From an uncultured Lachnospiraceae bacterium (GTDB lineage Bacteria > Bacillota > Clostridia > Lachnospirales > Lachnospiraceae), in assembly GCA_944381475.1 (NCBI GenBank), contig CALWLH010000077.1, forward strand, positions 1 through 43,565: a DNA stretch of 43,565 bases, read 5' to 3'. Below the pieces are notes generated by a model. The model saw only the letters and a program-made list of their open reading frames with translations. It was not told the DNA's origin and did no database searches. This document shows, piece by piece, positions 22,901-32,277 of the stretch. Positions within the stretch are counted from its first letter, which is position 1. Every line of letters starts with the position of its first letter. The translations under genes and the position numbers were made by a program.

Positions 22901-23878
22901 TCACTTTCCAGTCATTCCCAGCATACTGTGAATGGCATTCCGATATATTTCCTTTGCCAACTGATAGCAGCGATGATCTGTACGGGCAAGATTCTCCATC
23001 ATCACCCCGCTGTTTATCTCCAATATTTTATACCCCTCAGAAGTTTTTATCACATCGACGGAAGCAAATCGCAGGCCGAAAAGCTCCACCGCCCTTGACG
23101 CGATGTTCCTTAAATCCTGCATGATATCCTGCTCTGTCACCAGCTCGGCCGCTGCCCCCTGTCCCAGATTGTGCTTCCACTCCAAAACAAGCTCCTGTCC
23201 CTGGGAAAGCACTGTATCTGCGCGCTGACCTCCACTCAGAAATTCCGGCAGACACCCCTGGGAGAAAAGCCCCTTCAGCTGACTGTCAGTGGCCCGTGCA
23301 ATCTGTTCACCCAAAAGCTCCCTGACGGTATGGATACCGTCCCCTGTCACGTGAGGCCGGATTTTTGAGAACGCAAGCTTGATCTTCTTATCCAGGACAA
23401 TCACCCGGTATTCCTTTTCAATGGGAATATAGGGACTTACTGCCAGGGAGGATGCAGTGGAAAATATCTCATGGCAGGCCTGCTCCAGCTCCTGCCTGGT
23501 CCGCACCCTGAATACCAGCCGGCCGCCCGTTCCCTGGTTATCCTTAACCACCAGATCCTTATAATCTGAAAAGATTTTCTCTATAAATTCCCAACCGCTG
23601 TCAAGACTGCAAAATTCAGGATGCGCAGGACTCATCACGCACCAGTGGGGCACATGGGCCAGCTTTGCGGCAGTCATCATCTCGCTGGCAGCAGCCTTAT
23701 CTCTTAATATGGCCGCAACCGCGGCATTATCCAGTCCAAACTGGTATCCGTAGATAAAATTATGCGTCTCACCCTTTCTAAGGCAAAAAGCCCAGTCGTC
23801 AAATGATGTGAGGCTTATACCATCTTCCCGGCATATTTCCCTGATAATTTTAACAAATGCAGTTTCCCAGTTTGCCAT
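22901..23878 (-). CDS. ATP-grasp superfamily ligase
   Basis: A 325-residue enzyme of the RimK/cyanophycin synthetase-like ATP-grasp type. Visible elements are DLVVKDNQGTGGRLVFRV (nucleotide-binding lysine and glycine-rich loop), IPIEKEYRVIVLDKKIKLAFSKIRPHVTGDG, and the metal-binding C-terminal part FASVDVIKTSEGYKILEINSGVMMENL (Asp, Glu, Asn). Such enzymes join a carboxylate to an amine or thiol. The substrate cannot be named. AAAGGAG is very close to the ATG, but no better start follows. It is the first gene of a three-gene unit with the 47-aa protein and the TPR protein. Confidence 0.85.
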   Translation of the reverse strand: MANWETAFVKIIREICREDGISLTSFDDWAFCLRKGETHNFIYGYQFGLDNAAVAAILRDKAAASEMMTAAKLAHVPHWCVMSPAHPEFCSLDSGWEFIEKIFSDYKDLVVKDNQGTGGRLVFRVRTRQELEQACHEIFSTASSLAVSPYIPIEKEYRVIVLDKKIKLAFSKIRPHVTGDGIHTVRELLGEQIARATDSQLKGLFSQGCLPEFLSGGQRADTVLSQGQELVLEWKHNLGQGAAAELVTEQDIMQDLRNIASRAVELFGLRFASVDVIKTSEGYKILEINSGVMMENLARTDHRCYQLAKEIYRNAIHSMLGMTGK

Positions 23879-23992
23879 GCTCCTTTGTTTCCCCCAGCAT
23901 TACAAAAGTATGACCCATATTCTTTGCATCTTTCACAAAAATGAGTTACGGACAGTGTAGCATTCATTCCTAATCATGTCAATGTGTAAAGA

Positions 23993-24026
23993 CAGCGCCA
24001 TGCAGAACTTGCTTTGCATGGCGCTG
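23993..24026 (-). terminator. Terminator of the GH13 gene
   Basis: CAGCGCCATGCA (23993-24004) and TGCATGGCGCTG (24015-24026), a perfect 12-bp stem with a 10-base loop, 26 bases after the amylase stop. The T-tract after it (TCTTTAC) is modest. Confidence 0.75.
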
Positions 24027-24052
24027 CCAGTCAGTTTAACGGTTTTGCACTG

Positions 24053-26122
24053 CTATCTGTCATAGTCATATTTTCCGCCGATAAACAGATGAGAGGACAT
24101 AGGGCCTACCTGGATCTTAAGATAGCCATCGCTTACATCCATCAAGAGACGCCCCACATTGTAGCCCGTCTCCCAGGTACACAGGACACGCTTCAAAACG
24201 CCCTTGCCATCCGCAACCCCCAGCTGCCATACCGGAACAACCACCGAGCGGGTCTCATCCTTGTTATTGACCACAACCACAGCCTGGTTCTCCTCATCAA
24301 AACGGCCGTATATCAACAGATGATCTGCTCCCGTCAGGATTTTCAGGGAGCCTGTTCTAAGACAGGATACCCGCTTGTGGATTGCAATCGCATATTTATG
24401 AAACTCTATAAGCTCCAGATTTTCATGGCCCCAGGGATAGGTTCTTCGATTGTCCGGGTCTGTCCAGCCTACAACCCCCGCCTCATCTCCGTAATAAATT
24501 GTAGGAGCCCCAGGCCATGTCATCTGCATAACCACAGCGGTCTTTAAGATGCTGTACTTGACGCCTCTTCCCGCCGCGTCTGAGCCTCTGGTAGAGAGAC
24601 GTCCCACTGTAGAATTGGTTCTCGTCAGAAATCTGGAATGATCATGATTTGACAGCTCGTTCATAGCGGACTGAAGCGACGGAAGCTGAAACTTACTCAT
24701 GTTATGCATGATGTTGCGCACAAACCAGTCTCCATTGCCCAAGCGCCCGCTGTCATATTCATCGCTGTGCTTCTCCAGACCTGTGAGAAACCAGGTGACA
24801 GGCTCCATAAAAGCATCATAATTCATCACCGTATCCCACTGATCCCCTCTGAGCCAGGCGGATGGGTCCCCATAGTGTTCTGCCAGAACAATGGCATTGG
24901 GATTTGCTTCCTTTACCGCAGCCCTGAAATCTCTCCAAAACTTATGGTTAAAGGCCTCGGAATGACCAAGATCCGCCGCCACATCCAGGCGCCACCCATC
25001 CACATTAAAAGGGGGAGACACCCACTTTTTTCCAATGCGCATAATATCATCATAGAGTGTGGGAGAAGCCTCGTAATTAAGCTTTGGAAGCGTATTATGT
25101 CCCCACCAGCCGTCGTAGCTTTCATTATAGGGCCATTCGTCATCCTTGAAATAAAAATAACTGTGGTAGGAACTGTGTTTGCTCACAAAAGCGCCCTCAC
25201 GGTAGCCCTTCTGGCCCTCATAAATCTGCTCACGGTCAAGCCAGCGGTTAAAGGAGCCGCAGTGGTTAAACACACCGTCCAGGATCACCTTCATCCCCCG
25301 TCTGTGGATTTCCTCCACAAGCTGTATAAAATACTGATTGCTTGCCTCCAGATTCTTTTTATTGGTAGTTCTTGTTATATATTTTTTTGCCCTCTTGTTT
25401 TCCTTGTCATTCTCTTCAAGAAGGGTGTCGTCATCCTCCACAATAACGCCGAAATGGGGATCAATGTAGTCGTAGTCCTGACTGTCATATTTGTGGTTTG
25501 AGGGAGAGACAAACAGCGGATTGAAATAGATCACCTCCACCCCAAGAGACTGCAGATAATCCAGCTTGTCCCAAACCCCTTTCAGATCGCCGCCGTAAAA
25601 ACAGCGCACATCAAATTCCTTAGGCGTCTCATCCCAGTTTTTAATCTGCACAGTGTGCCCATTGATATAATAATACTCATCATCCACCACATCATTTGAG
25701 GCATCCCCATTTTTAAAACGATCCACAAAAATCTGGTAGATCACTGCGCCCTTTGCCCAGTCCGGGGTTTTAAACCCCGGCGTCACATGAAAATTGTAAT
25801 ATTCATTTTCCGACTCTACACATCCCAGCTTGTTGTAGAATAACGTCTCTTTGTATCCCACAATCTCAAAATCATATGAGATCATATGGTCGGGCATCAC
25901 AAAGCTGGTCTCATAATATTTAAAATCTCCCGAGGTACGGACATACAGCATTTCCTGCTCTTTTCCGTCAAGCAGCAGAAATACTCTTGCACGATCCCGT
26001 TTAAGCATGCGAAAACGAACTGTAACGGTATCTCCGGTCTCCGGCTCTACAGGAGTCCGAAACATCTTTGTTTCATCTGAAAAAAGGGCACTTCTGCCGA
26101 TCATTTGCCTGGGGTTTGCCAT
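24053..26122 (-). CDS. GH13 alpha-amylase family enzyme (neopullulanase/cyclomaltodextrinase type)
   Basis: A 689-residue cytoplasmic glycoside hydrolase (no signal peptide) acting on alpha-1,4-glucans or their fragments. The N-terminal beta domain (about 1-125) resembles the CBM34-like domain of neopullulanases. The (beta/alpha)8 barrel shows VIYQIFVDRF, GVFNHCG (region I), nucleophile Asp in DGWRLDVAAD, acid/base Glu in VLAEHYGDP and the third Asp in LSNHDHSRF. The length fits intracellular maltodextrin-degrading enzymes. A structured repeat element begins about 20 bases upstream of its start, so the promoter may lie inside or beyond that element. None was clear. Confidence 0.9.
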   Translation of the reverse strand: MANPRQMIGRSALFSDETKMFRTPVEPETGDTVTVRFRMLKRDRARVFLLLDGKEQEMLYVRTSGDFKYYETSFVMPDHMISYDFEIVGYKETLFYNKLGCVESENEYYNFHVTPGFKTPDWAKGAVIYQIFVDRFKNGDASNDVVDDEYYYINGHTVQIKNWDETPKEFDVRCFYGGDLKGVWDKLDYLQSLGVEVIYFNPLFVSPSNHKYDSQDYDYIDPHFGVIVEDDDTLLEENDKENKRAKKYITRTTNKKNLEASNQYFIQLVEEIHRRGMKVILDGVFNHCGSFNRWLDREQIYEGQKGYREGAFVSKHSSYHSYFYFKDDEWPYNESYDGWWGHNTLPKLNYEASPTLYDDIMRIGKKWVSPPFNVDGWRLDVAADLGHSEAFNHKFWRDFRAAVKEANPNAIVLAEHYGDPSAWLRGDQWDTVMNYDAFMEPVTWFLTGLEKHSDEYDSGRLGNGDWFVRNIMHNMSKFQLPSLQSAMNELSNHDHSRFLTRTNSTVGRLSTRGSDAAGRGVKYSILKTAVVMQMTWPGAPTIYYGDEAGVVGWTDPDNRRTYPWGHENLELIEFHKYAIAIHKRVSCLRTGSLKILTGADHLLIYGRFDEENQAVVVVNNKDETRSVVVPVWQLGVADGKGVLKRVLCTWETGYNVGRLLMDVSDGYLKIQVGPMSSHLFIGGKYDYDR

Positions 26123-26141
26123 ATATATACTTTTCTCCCAA

Positions 26142-26350
26142 TATTATGATGTTGGGGTCAAAAAGTATTTTGACCCCTGATATCACGGATCGCTCCGTGC
26201 TAAAGCACTCTCGCAATCCTAAAACAGCTCAAATTCGCTCATTTTTCTACGAAAAATGGCTGCTTTTCGCTGTTTTGCGGGTCTCAAGGTCATGCATTAC
26301 CATGCCAGCATGGTAATGCATGACCTTTTGATCCTGATATCATATTATTT
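26142..26350. repeat. MITE-like structured intergenic element, about 205 bases
   Basis: Ends TATGATGTTGGGGTCAAAA (left) and, read from the other strand, TATGATATCAGGATCAAAA (right) are imperfect terminal inverted repeats. Inside are perfect palindromes: GGGGTCAAAA / TTTTGACCCC (26154-26177), CACGGA / TCCGTG, CATTTTT / AAAAATG nested in AAAACAGC / GCTGTTTT, and two 20-base arms at 26286-26305 and 26308-26327 starting AAGGTCATGC. No reading frame is convincing. It fits a non-autonomous mobile repeat or a folded non-coding RNA. It is the first of several structures in the 720-base gap 26123-26842. Confidence 0.55.
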
Positions 26351-26547
26351 AAGGCTGAAAATGGGCGCACTACAGCCTTCTGTATTTACGCAATTTACAG
26401 CATCATGCCGACTGGTATTACATTTTTTTACAAAAGCACCGGCTCATTCACCCCCCGGAACCTCCGACTCATAAAAACATGACAAAAATCATCCGCCCAG
26501 GGGCAGCCTAATCTTCGCCATGTCTTACAAACATCTACTCTATTTAA

Positions 26548-26659
26548 TTTTATAATGCTGGGGCCACATGCCTTTGCCCCATGATACCAACGGATTTCAC
26601 CGCATTTTCATGCGGGCATGAATACCACGACCCTTTCATCCTGATATCATTTTATAATA
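26548..26659. repeat. Second intergenic palindromic element
   Basis: Left end TTTTATAATGCTGGGG and right end CCTGATATCATTTTATAAT are imperfect inverted repeats resembling the ends of the 26142-26350 element. Inside are TTCATGC / GCATGAA around 26607-26622 and GGGGC / GCCCC at the left. The stretch between the two elements (26351-26547) shows no gene or clear structure. After 26659 there is a T-rich run up to the structured segment at 26727. Confidence 0.4.
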
Positions 26660-26726
26660 TTTTTATTTTTTTTACAAGTTGTTTTTCCTGCAATTTTTCG
26701 TATTTTTCGATTTTTTTACGTATTTC

Positions 26727-26798
26727 CCCTGAAAGTCCCGCCGCCGGATAGGCGGCATCAATTCAGGTATGCCAAGTGCGCCCGCCAGACTTTCAGGG
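26727..26798. other. Folded intergenic segment with alternative pairings
   Basis: An 11-bp closing stem, CCCTGAAAGTC (26727-26737) with GACTTTCAGGG (26788-26798), encloses a hairpin GCCGCC / GGCGGC (26740-26745 and 26751-26756, loop GGATA). A second GCCCGCC at about 26780 and a second TTCAGG at about 26762 could compete for the same partners. No U-tract follows on either strand, so it is not an ordinary terminator. It begins 45 bases beyond the stop of the FtsX-type gene on the minus strand. It could be a non-coding RNA, a 3' end structure or a repeat. Confidence 0.5.
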
Positions 26799-26842
26799 TA
26801 CGGTGATAGGTCCGGCCACCGGGCGCATGAAGGTTTCCTCTA

Positions 26843-29800
26843 CTATTCCACACTTTTTAATGATTCCACCATATTGATTTTCTTCAGTTGGAAATACATG
26901 ATGAAGTTCACAAAGGCAGAGAACAGCGCAGTAAACAATATGCTGATAATATAGCTGCTTACGGATATATTTCTCCCAAACATCATCATCTCCACTTCCA
27001 CAGTGGTTATAACATACATGTGCAGAGCCTTTCCAAGGAAACATCCCAGTATGCATCCAAATATTGTCAGCCAGATATTGTCCCGGTAAACATAGGCCGC
27101 AACCTCCCCGTGGTAAAAGCCCAAGACCTTAATGGTGGCCAGCTCCCTGCGCCTTTCGGAAATATTGATATTATTCAGGTTATACAGCACTACAAAGGCC
27201 AGAAGCGCAGCGGAAACAATCAGAACCCAGGTCACCACATCCAGACTGCTGAGCATATCTTCCAGGCTCTGGTCCAGGGCAGACACCAGCGTAACCCCGC
27301 TCACCGCAGAATGCTCCATCAGAAACAGGGACAATTCCTCCTCAAAGGTCTCATCTCTGGTTTCATTGTTCATAAAGACCATGTTAACAGCGGGGTCCTT
27401 CCCAAAAAGCTCCTGGTAAACCTCCCTGCTCATAAGGATATAATGGCTCACATAGTTTTCAAATATACATGAAACCTCTACGGCAGCCTCATCATTTTCC
27501 CCGCTGCGAAGGGTGAGCAGATCGCCCACAGAAACCCCCAGCTTTGACGCCGCTTTTTCCGAGAGAGCAACGCCATTTTCCGGAAATTCATATTCCTGAC
27601 GGGAAACGCGGTCTCTTAGGGATATATACTGGTCTATTCCTTCTGTTTCCAGAGGTACATAGAGATTCAGATTCTTAGTATTTTCTCCAAAAACGCCGTC
27701 TATCGTTTCCGTGTGCAGCTCCAAATATTCTGTGATGCCCTGGTAGACATCCAGATCTTTAAATAACTCCTGCTTCTCCTCCTGGGCGGCATCTGCGGAA
27801 AGGCTGACTGACACGTCGTATGTAAAAATCTGCCTGTACTGGTATTTTGCTATGGTGAGTATGGAATCTCTAAGTCCAAATCCCACCAAAAGCAGCGCCA
27901 TACAGCCGCCAATACCAAATACCGTCATGAACAGACGCTTCTTATACCGGAAGAGATTTCGCATGGAAGCCTTGGCGGTAAAGCTTAAATGCTTCCACAA
28001 GATCGTTACATGCTCCAAGAAAATGCGTTTTCCTGCTTTCGGCGCCGGAGGGCGCATCAGTGCTGCCGGCTTATCAGCGGTGGATTTAAGACAGGCCGCA
28101 AGGGTTGCCAGAAAGATACAGCCTACCGCCGCCAATCCTGCGATGACGGCCAGATCCCACTGGAAGGGCTGATAGTAGCCTGGAATATCAACAAACAAAA
28201 TGCCGTAGGCGTTCATAATCACAAAGGGGAATACCGCCTCTCCAAAGGCATTGCCCAAAATACTGCCTAACACGGCCGCAACAAGGGTATATATGAGATA
28301 TTTCCCCGCTATAGCCATATTGGAATATCCCAGAGACTTCAGCGTACCGATCTGGGAACGCTCATCCTCCACCATACGGGTCATGGTCGTAAGGGCAACC
28401 AGCGCCGCCACAAGGAAAAAGATCAGCGGAAAGACCTGGCCAATTTTGCCTATGGCATCTGCATCCTGTCTATATTCTATATAGGAGGCAACAGAATCCC
28501 CCCGCCCCAGCACATACCATGTTGGAAGGGAAAGCTCTGATAGCTCCTGATCCAGCTCCTTTTCAAATTCCTCATTAAAGGTTTTATCAAATTCCTCCTG
28601 AAAAAGGTCTAAATATTGGTTCTCAAAGGTCTGCTGGAACTGATCGTCAAATTCCTGCTGATAGTCCGAGGCAAAGATCTTATCAAATTCCTCATTGAAG
28701 GTATCCAGGTACTCTTCCTCAAAGGTTTCTTCAAATCCCTCCTCAAACTGGGGCAGATACTCCTCCTCAAAGGTTTTCTCAAACTGATACTCCACCAGCG
28801 GCGCATACTGAGTATCAAAGGTTTCCTCAAACTGTTCGTTGATACTGTCAAGATACTGTTCATTGAAAGCATCCTCAAATTCTGCGTCAAACTGGGGCTG
28901 GTACTCCTGCTGGAAGGTTTTCTCAAACTCCTCATCAAACTGAGCCCCGTATTCCTCCCGAAGGGCGTCCTCAAACTGCAGGTCAAAAAGCGCTTTATAC
29001 ACACTGTCAAACTGCTGGTTAAAATATTCATCGTACAGAGCCGTTACCTGCGGAGTAATCTCTTCCAGAATCTGCTCCGAAAGAGCTGCCTGGTCTATTT
29101 CAGAAATTTCCTGATCCGCCACAAGACTGCGGATCTCACGAAGCACCAGCAGATATATGGCGTCTGTGTCCGGCAAGGTAACGCCTCCTTCTTCCGGCAG
29201 GTCCAGCTCAGGCAGGGTAACATCTCCCTCTTCCGGCAGCTCCAGGTTCTCCAGGGCGTCCAGAAGCTCCTGGAAGGTACCAGGAACCTGATCCAGCTGT
29301 TCCAGCAGCTCCCTGATCCGGGCATTGCTGGCATCGCAGTATGCGGCCACCACCTGGTCTATAATTTCTGCCACTTGATTATTGACTTCCTCAAGACCCT
29401 GGGCATATGCCTGGCTGCGCACCTCTGCCAGGGCGGGCTCATAGGCTTCTGAAAGCACCTGTTCCCAGGCTGCGGATTTCGCCTCCGCTTTCACCTGTTC
29501 AAGAGCCTCGTCGTAGGCCTGCTGGTAGGCTGTCTGAACTGCCTCCTCCCTGGCTGTCTCCTTCGCCGTGGCAAGAGCCTCCTCCAGTGCCTCCGCCTTC
29601 ACCTGCGCCAAGGCTTCCTCGTAGGCTGCGGCCTTCGCCTCCTCAAGAGCCTGCTCTCTTGCTTCCTCCTTCACCTGCGCAAGCGCTTCCTCATAGGCCG
29701 TCTGATATGCCTCCTCGTAGGCATCCTCATAGGCTTCATCGTAAGCCTCCTGATAATCCTCCGAAGCAAGAGCTTCCTCTCTGGCCTGGATTTTGATCTC

Positions 29801-30583
29801 CTCCAGCCGCCGCCCGCCCTGATCCGTCTCCAGGGCGCTTATACGCTCCGCCACCTGATCGATCAGTTCATCATAGGCATCGGAACCGCTGATCAGCTCC
29901 TTTGCCCCGTCCACCTGGACATATATTTCCGAGTATATATCCGTCACAAAGGCGCCTCCCGGAATCATGACAAAAAAGTCGATGGTACCGTTGCCGATAC
30001 TTCCCGTTCCCCGGTCAAAGGTCAGATACCAGGGACTTTTTCCCATACCCGTGACAGTAAAGGTTTGAAATTTCAGTGAATCCGTAAGCTCCCCATCCTC
30101 TGGGGCAATCAGTGTAATGGTATCCCCCACGGATACTCCATAGGTCTGGGCTATCTGATAATCAATGAGACACTCATCATCGTTCCTTGGAATCTCGCCC
30201 TCTGTAAGGGAAGGCTCGTTGATGCCGCTGATATATTCATACACCTTGATGGTTTTTGTCTCTTCTCTGGCCTCCTCCTGGGTATGATCCAGAAAATGAC
30301 AAAATACCTCCAGAGTCCTTCCGCCAACCGCATAATCCACCCCTTTTACAGCATTGATTTGCAGCACATCATCCCCTGTGAGCCCCAGCGTGCTGATAAT
30401 GCGCAAATCCATAAACTCCTGACCGTCATAATACCGGTCCAGACTGTAAAGCATATCCGGTTCCGTTGCGCGCACCCCTGCCAGAAAGGCCACTCCCAGG
30501 GCAACTATAAATAATATGGACAAAAATCTGCTCTTGTTTTTGCTTATCTCCCTAAGGAGATCCTTCCGAAGGCTTTTTGTCAT
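26843..30583 (-). CDS. Giant FtsX-type ABC permease with long extracytoplasmic repeat stalk
   Basis: A 1246-residue protein. A membrane helix at 20-38 is followed by a MacB-like outside domain (to about 260). Residues 278-401 are about 31 consecutive four-residue units with Ala at the third place (QEAY DEAY EDAY EEAY...), a helical stalk. A Leu-Pro-Glu-Glu spacer (449-472) follows. Residues 548-675 are eight exact-length 16-residue repeats with consensus xFxEEFExTFxEQYLx, very acidic and aromatic. The first FtsX membrane domain begins near 716 (QVFPLIFFLVAALVALTTM), then a second outside domain, then the final FtsX domain (WVLIVSAALLAFVVLYN...). No ATPase gene is adjacent. It lies 70 bases after abfA with no terminator between. 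The substrate is unknown. Confidence 0.85.
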   Translation of the reverse strand: MTKSLRKDLLREISKNKSRFLSILFIVALGVAFLAGVRATEPDMLYSLDRYYDGQEFMDLRIISTLGLTGDDVLQINAVKGVDYAVGGRTLEVFCHFLDHTQEEAREETKTIKVYEYISGINEPSLTEGEIPRNDDECLIDYQIAQTYGVSVGDTITLIAPEDGELTDSLKFQTFTVTGMGKSPWYLTFDRGTGSIGNGTIDFFVMIPGGAFVTDIYSEIYVQVDGAKELISGSDAYDELIDQVAERISALETDQGGRRLEEIKIQAREEALASEDYQEAYDEAYEDAYEEAYQTAYEEALAQVKEEAREQALEEAKAAAYEEALAQVKAEALEEALATAKETAREEAVQTAYQQAYDEALEQVKAEAKSAAWEQVLSEAYEPALAEVRSQAYAQGLEEVNNQVAEIIDQVVAAYCDASNARIRELLEQLDQVPGTFQELLDALENLELPEEGDVTLPELDLPEEGGVTLPDTDAIYLLVLREIRSLVADQEISEIDQAALSEQILEEITPQVTALYDEYFNQQFDSVYKALFDLQFEDALREEYGAQFDEEFEKTFQQEYQPQFDAEFEDAFNEQYLDSINEQFEETFDTQYAPLVEYQFEKTFEEEYLPQFEEGFEETFEEEYLDTFNEEFDKIFASDYQQEFDDQFQQTFENQYLDLFQEEFDKTFNEEFEKELDQELSELSLPTWYVLGRGDSVASYIEYRQDADAIGKIGQVFPLIFFLVAALVALTTMTRMVEDERSQIGTLKSLGYSNMAIAGKYLIYTLVAAVLGSILGNAFGEAVFPFVIMNAYGILFVDIPGYYQPFQWDLAVIAGLAAVGCIFLATLAACLKSTADKPAALMRPPAPKAGKRIFLEHVTILWKHLSFTAKASMRNLFRYKKRLFMTVFGIGGCMALLLVGFGLRDSILTIAKYQYRQIFTYDVSVSLSADAAQEEKQELFKDLDVYQGITEYLELHTETIDGVFGENTKNLNLYVPLETEGIDQYISLRDRVSRQEYEFPENGVALSEKAASKLGVSVGDLLTLRSGENDEAAVEVSCIFENYVSHYILMSREVYQELFGKDPAVNMVFMNNETRDETFEEELSLFLMEHSAVSGVTLVSALDQSLEDMLSSLDVVTWVLIVSAALLAFVVLYNLNNINISERRRELATIKVLGFYHGEVAAYVYRDNIWLTIFGCILGCFLGKALHMYVITTVEVEMMMFGRNISVSSYIISILFTALFSAFVNFIMYFQLKKINMVESLKSVE

Positions 30584-30653
30584 CTCATTTTCCCTGCCAC
30601 CGCTTTATAGACGGCTCTGCACTGAATAGTTCTGTCATCTTAACCTGCGCGCG

Positions 30654-32123
30654 TTACTTTGCGTTTCCCCGTACCTGTACCACGGAGCACCTGGGCAGAC
30701 GCAGACGAATGCCGTCCTCCGTTTTCTCCGTCTTACAATCACAAATATGAACCCTTTCTCCATCCTCAAAGGTATTGCACGCATGTACCTCCCCGGTGAG
30801 TATCCGGGCCGTATAATCCGCCCCGTCCATCCCCAGGATATGGATATCCAGATCATAATCCTCCTCCAGGGAGCAGTTTGCCAGGGTCATGGTCAAACGC
30901 CCCTCTCTGTCCACAGAGGCAGAGTGACTGACCGCAGGAATTTCATGTACTCGTACATTTTCAACAAAGCTGTAAATCAGTTCGCTGTCCTGATGTTCCT
31001 TAAACAGGTCGAATACATGATATGTGGGAGTCTTTACCAGCCTCTCCCCCTCTGTCAGCAGAAGGGCCTGAAGAACGTTCACTGCCTGCGCCAGGTTTGC
31101 CATGCAGACGATATCGGAATTCCGGTTAAACAGATTCAGATTGCATGCGGCAACAATGGCATCCCGCATGGTATTCTGCTGAAACAGAAAGCCCGGGTTT
31201 GTTCCGGGTTCCACATCATACCAGCAGCCCCATTCGTCAATGACCAGCTTCATATTGCCAGTGTGACGGCTCATAATCGCCTTATGCTTTGCAATAAGGG
31301 TTTCCATATAAAGAGTTTTTTGGATTGTAGCATAGTATTCCTCTTCAGAAAAATCTGTTGCACTGCCCTTATGGCTCCAGTCCCCTGTGGGAACTGTATA
31401 ATAGTGCAGGGAAATGGCTCTTGCATGCCAGTCCTTTACCACGCCCAGAAGCTGATCCGTCCAGTCATAATCATCTGCGTTCGGTCCGCAGGCAATCTTA
31501 AACAGCTCATTGCCGCTGAAGTTTCTGCAGTATGTGGCATACCGCCTGTACTCATCCCCGTAAAATTCAGGGCGCATATTTCCGCCGCATCCCCAGTTCT
31601 CGTTGCCAATGCCCAGATATTTCAGCTTCCAGGGCTTTTCCCGTCCATTCCTGCGGCGAAGGTCCGCCATAGGCGAAACCCCGTCAAAGGTGATGTACCC
31701 AATCCAATCCGCCAGCTCCTGTACGCTTCCGCTTCCAAGATTTCCCGCCAGATAGGGCTCGCAGCCAAGCTCCTCACAAAGATTAAAAAACTCGTGGGTG
31801 CCAAAGGAATTATCCTCCGTCACACCGCCCCAGTGGGTGTTCACCATTTTTTTCCGGTCCTGAGGCGCTCCAACTCCGTCACGCCAGTGATATTCATCCG
31901 CAAAGCACCCTCCCGGCCAGCGAAGAACAGGCATATGTATATTTTTAAATGCCTCTATCACATCATTTCGCACGCCGTCTGTGTTGGGGATGGAGGAATC
32001 CTTTCCCACAAAAATCCCCTCATAGATACATCTCCCAAGATGTTCTGAAAAATGCCCATATATTTCGCGGTTTATATGGGATTTTTTATCAAGTACGTTT
32101 ACTACAGCCTTTAATTCCTTCAT
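30654..32123 (-). CDS. abfA: Alpha-L-arabinofuranosidase, GH51
   Basis: A cytoplasmic enzyme of 489 residues releasing terminal arabinofuranose from arabinan or arabinoxylan fragments. The start [10 protein letters not shown] at 32123 is chosen because GAGG lies just upstream; an in-frame ATG further up lies inside the leader hairpins. The family start [17 protein letters not shown] is present. The acid/base Glu is in [11 protein letters not shown] and the nucleophile Glu in [11 protein letters not shown]. The C-terminal beta domain ends [15 protein letters not shown]. It has its own sigma-A promoter (32278-32306) and a leader of about 148 bases containing the second copy of the twin-hairpin element. 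Confidence 0.94.
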   Translation of the reverse strand: MKELKAVVNVLDKKSHINREIYGHFSEHLGRCIYEGIFVGKDSSIPNTDGVRNDVIEAFKNIHMPVLRWPGGCFADEYHWRDGVGAPQDRKKMVNTHWGGVTEDNSFGTHEFFNLCEELGCEPYLAGNLGSGSVQELADWIGYITFDGVSPMADLRRRNGREKPWKLKYLGIGNENWGCGGNMRPEFYGDEYRRYATYCRNFSGNELFKIACGPNADDYDWTDQLLGVVKDWHARAISLHYYTVPTGDWSHKGSATDFSEEEYYATIQKTLYMETLIAKHKAIMSRHTGNMKLVIDEWGCWYDVEPGTNPGFLFQQNTMRDAIVAACNLNLFNRNSDIVCMANLAQAVNVLQALLLTEGERLVKTPTYHVFDLFKEHQDSELIYSFVENVRVHEIPAVSHSASVDREGRLTMTLANCSLEEDYDLDIHILGMDGADYTARILTGEVHACNTFEDGERVHICDCKTEKTEDGIRLRLPRCSVVQVRGNAK

Positions 32124-32128
32124 CTTTA

Positions 32129-32189
32129 CCTCTTTCTGACGCATGTGATGCGTCATCATGATCGTTTTGGAAGTTTACTTCCAAACTTT
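32129..32189 (-). promoter_or_regulatory. Twin-hairpin leader element, copy 2
   Basis: The same 61-base layout as 2294-2354. Read on the minus strand, hairpin 1 is TTTGGAAGT, loop AA, ACTTCCAAA (32166-32185), hairpin 2 is TGACGCAT, loop CAC, ATGCGTCA (32137-32155), then the Shine-Dalgarno GAAAGAGG (32129-32136), five bases from the abfA ATG. Eight differences from copy 1: three in the linker, three in loop 2 (two of these create an extra T-A pair) and two that change an A-T pair of hairpin 1 to G-C. Confidence 0.65.
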
Positions 32190-32277
32190 ACACCTTATGC
32201 CGTTCTCAAGCATTCCTCTCTTTTATTTTTGGCCAGGCTAAGAGCCTTTACCAGGGGTGGTTCCACTATCTATTCTC

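Noticed and set aside
26142-26842. CRISPR array or insertion sequence in the repeat-rich gap
   Set aside because: Repeats are palindromic and irregularly spaced, there are no constant repeats with unique spacers, and no transposase frame is present.
28616-29796. Long plus-strand frames opposite the giant permease repeats
   Set aside because: Their regular composition is only the reverse reading of the repeated minus-strand codons; no start signals or domains.
30747-32048. 433-codon plus-strand frame opposite abfA
   Set aside because: Antisense shadow of a complete GH51 gene; no Shine-Dalgarno and no recognisable domain despite its length.
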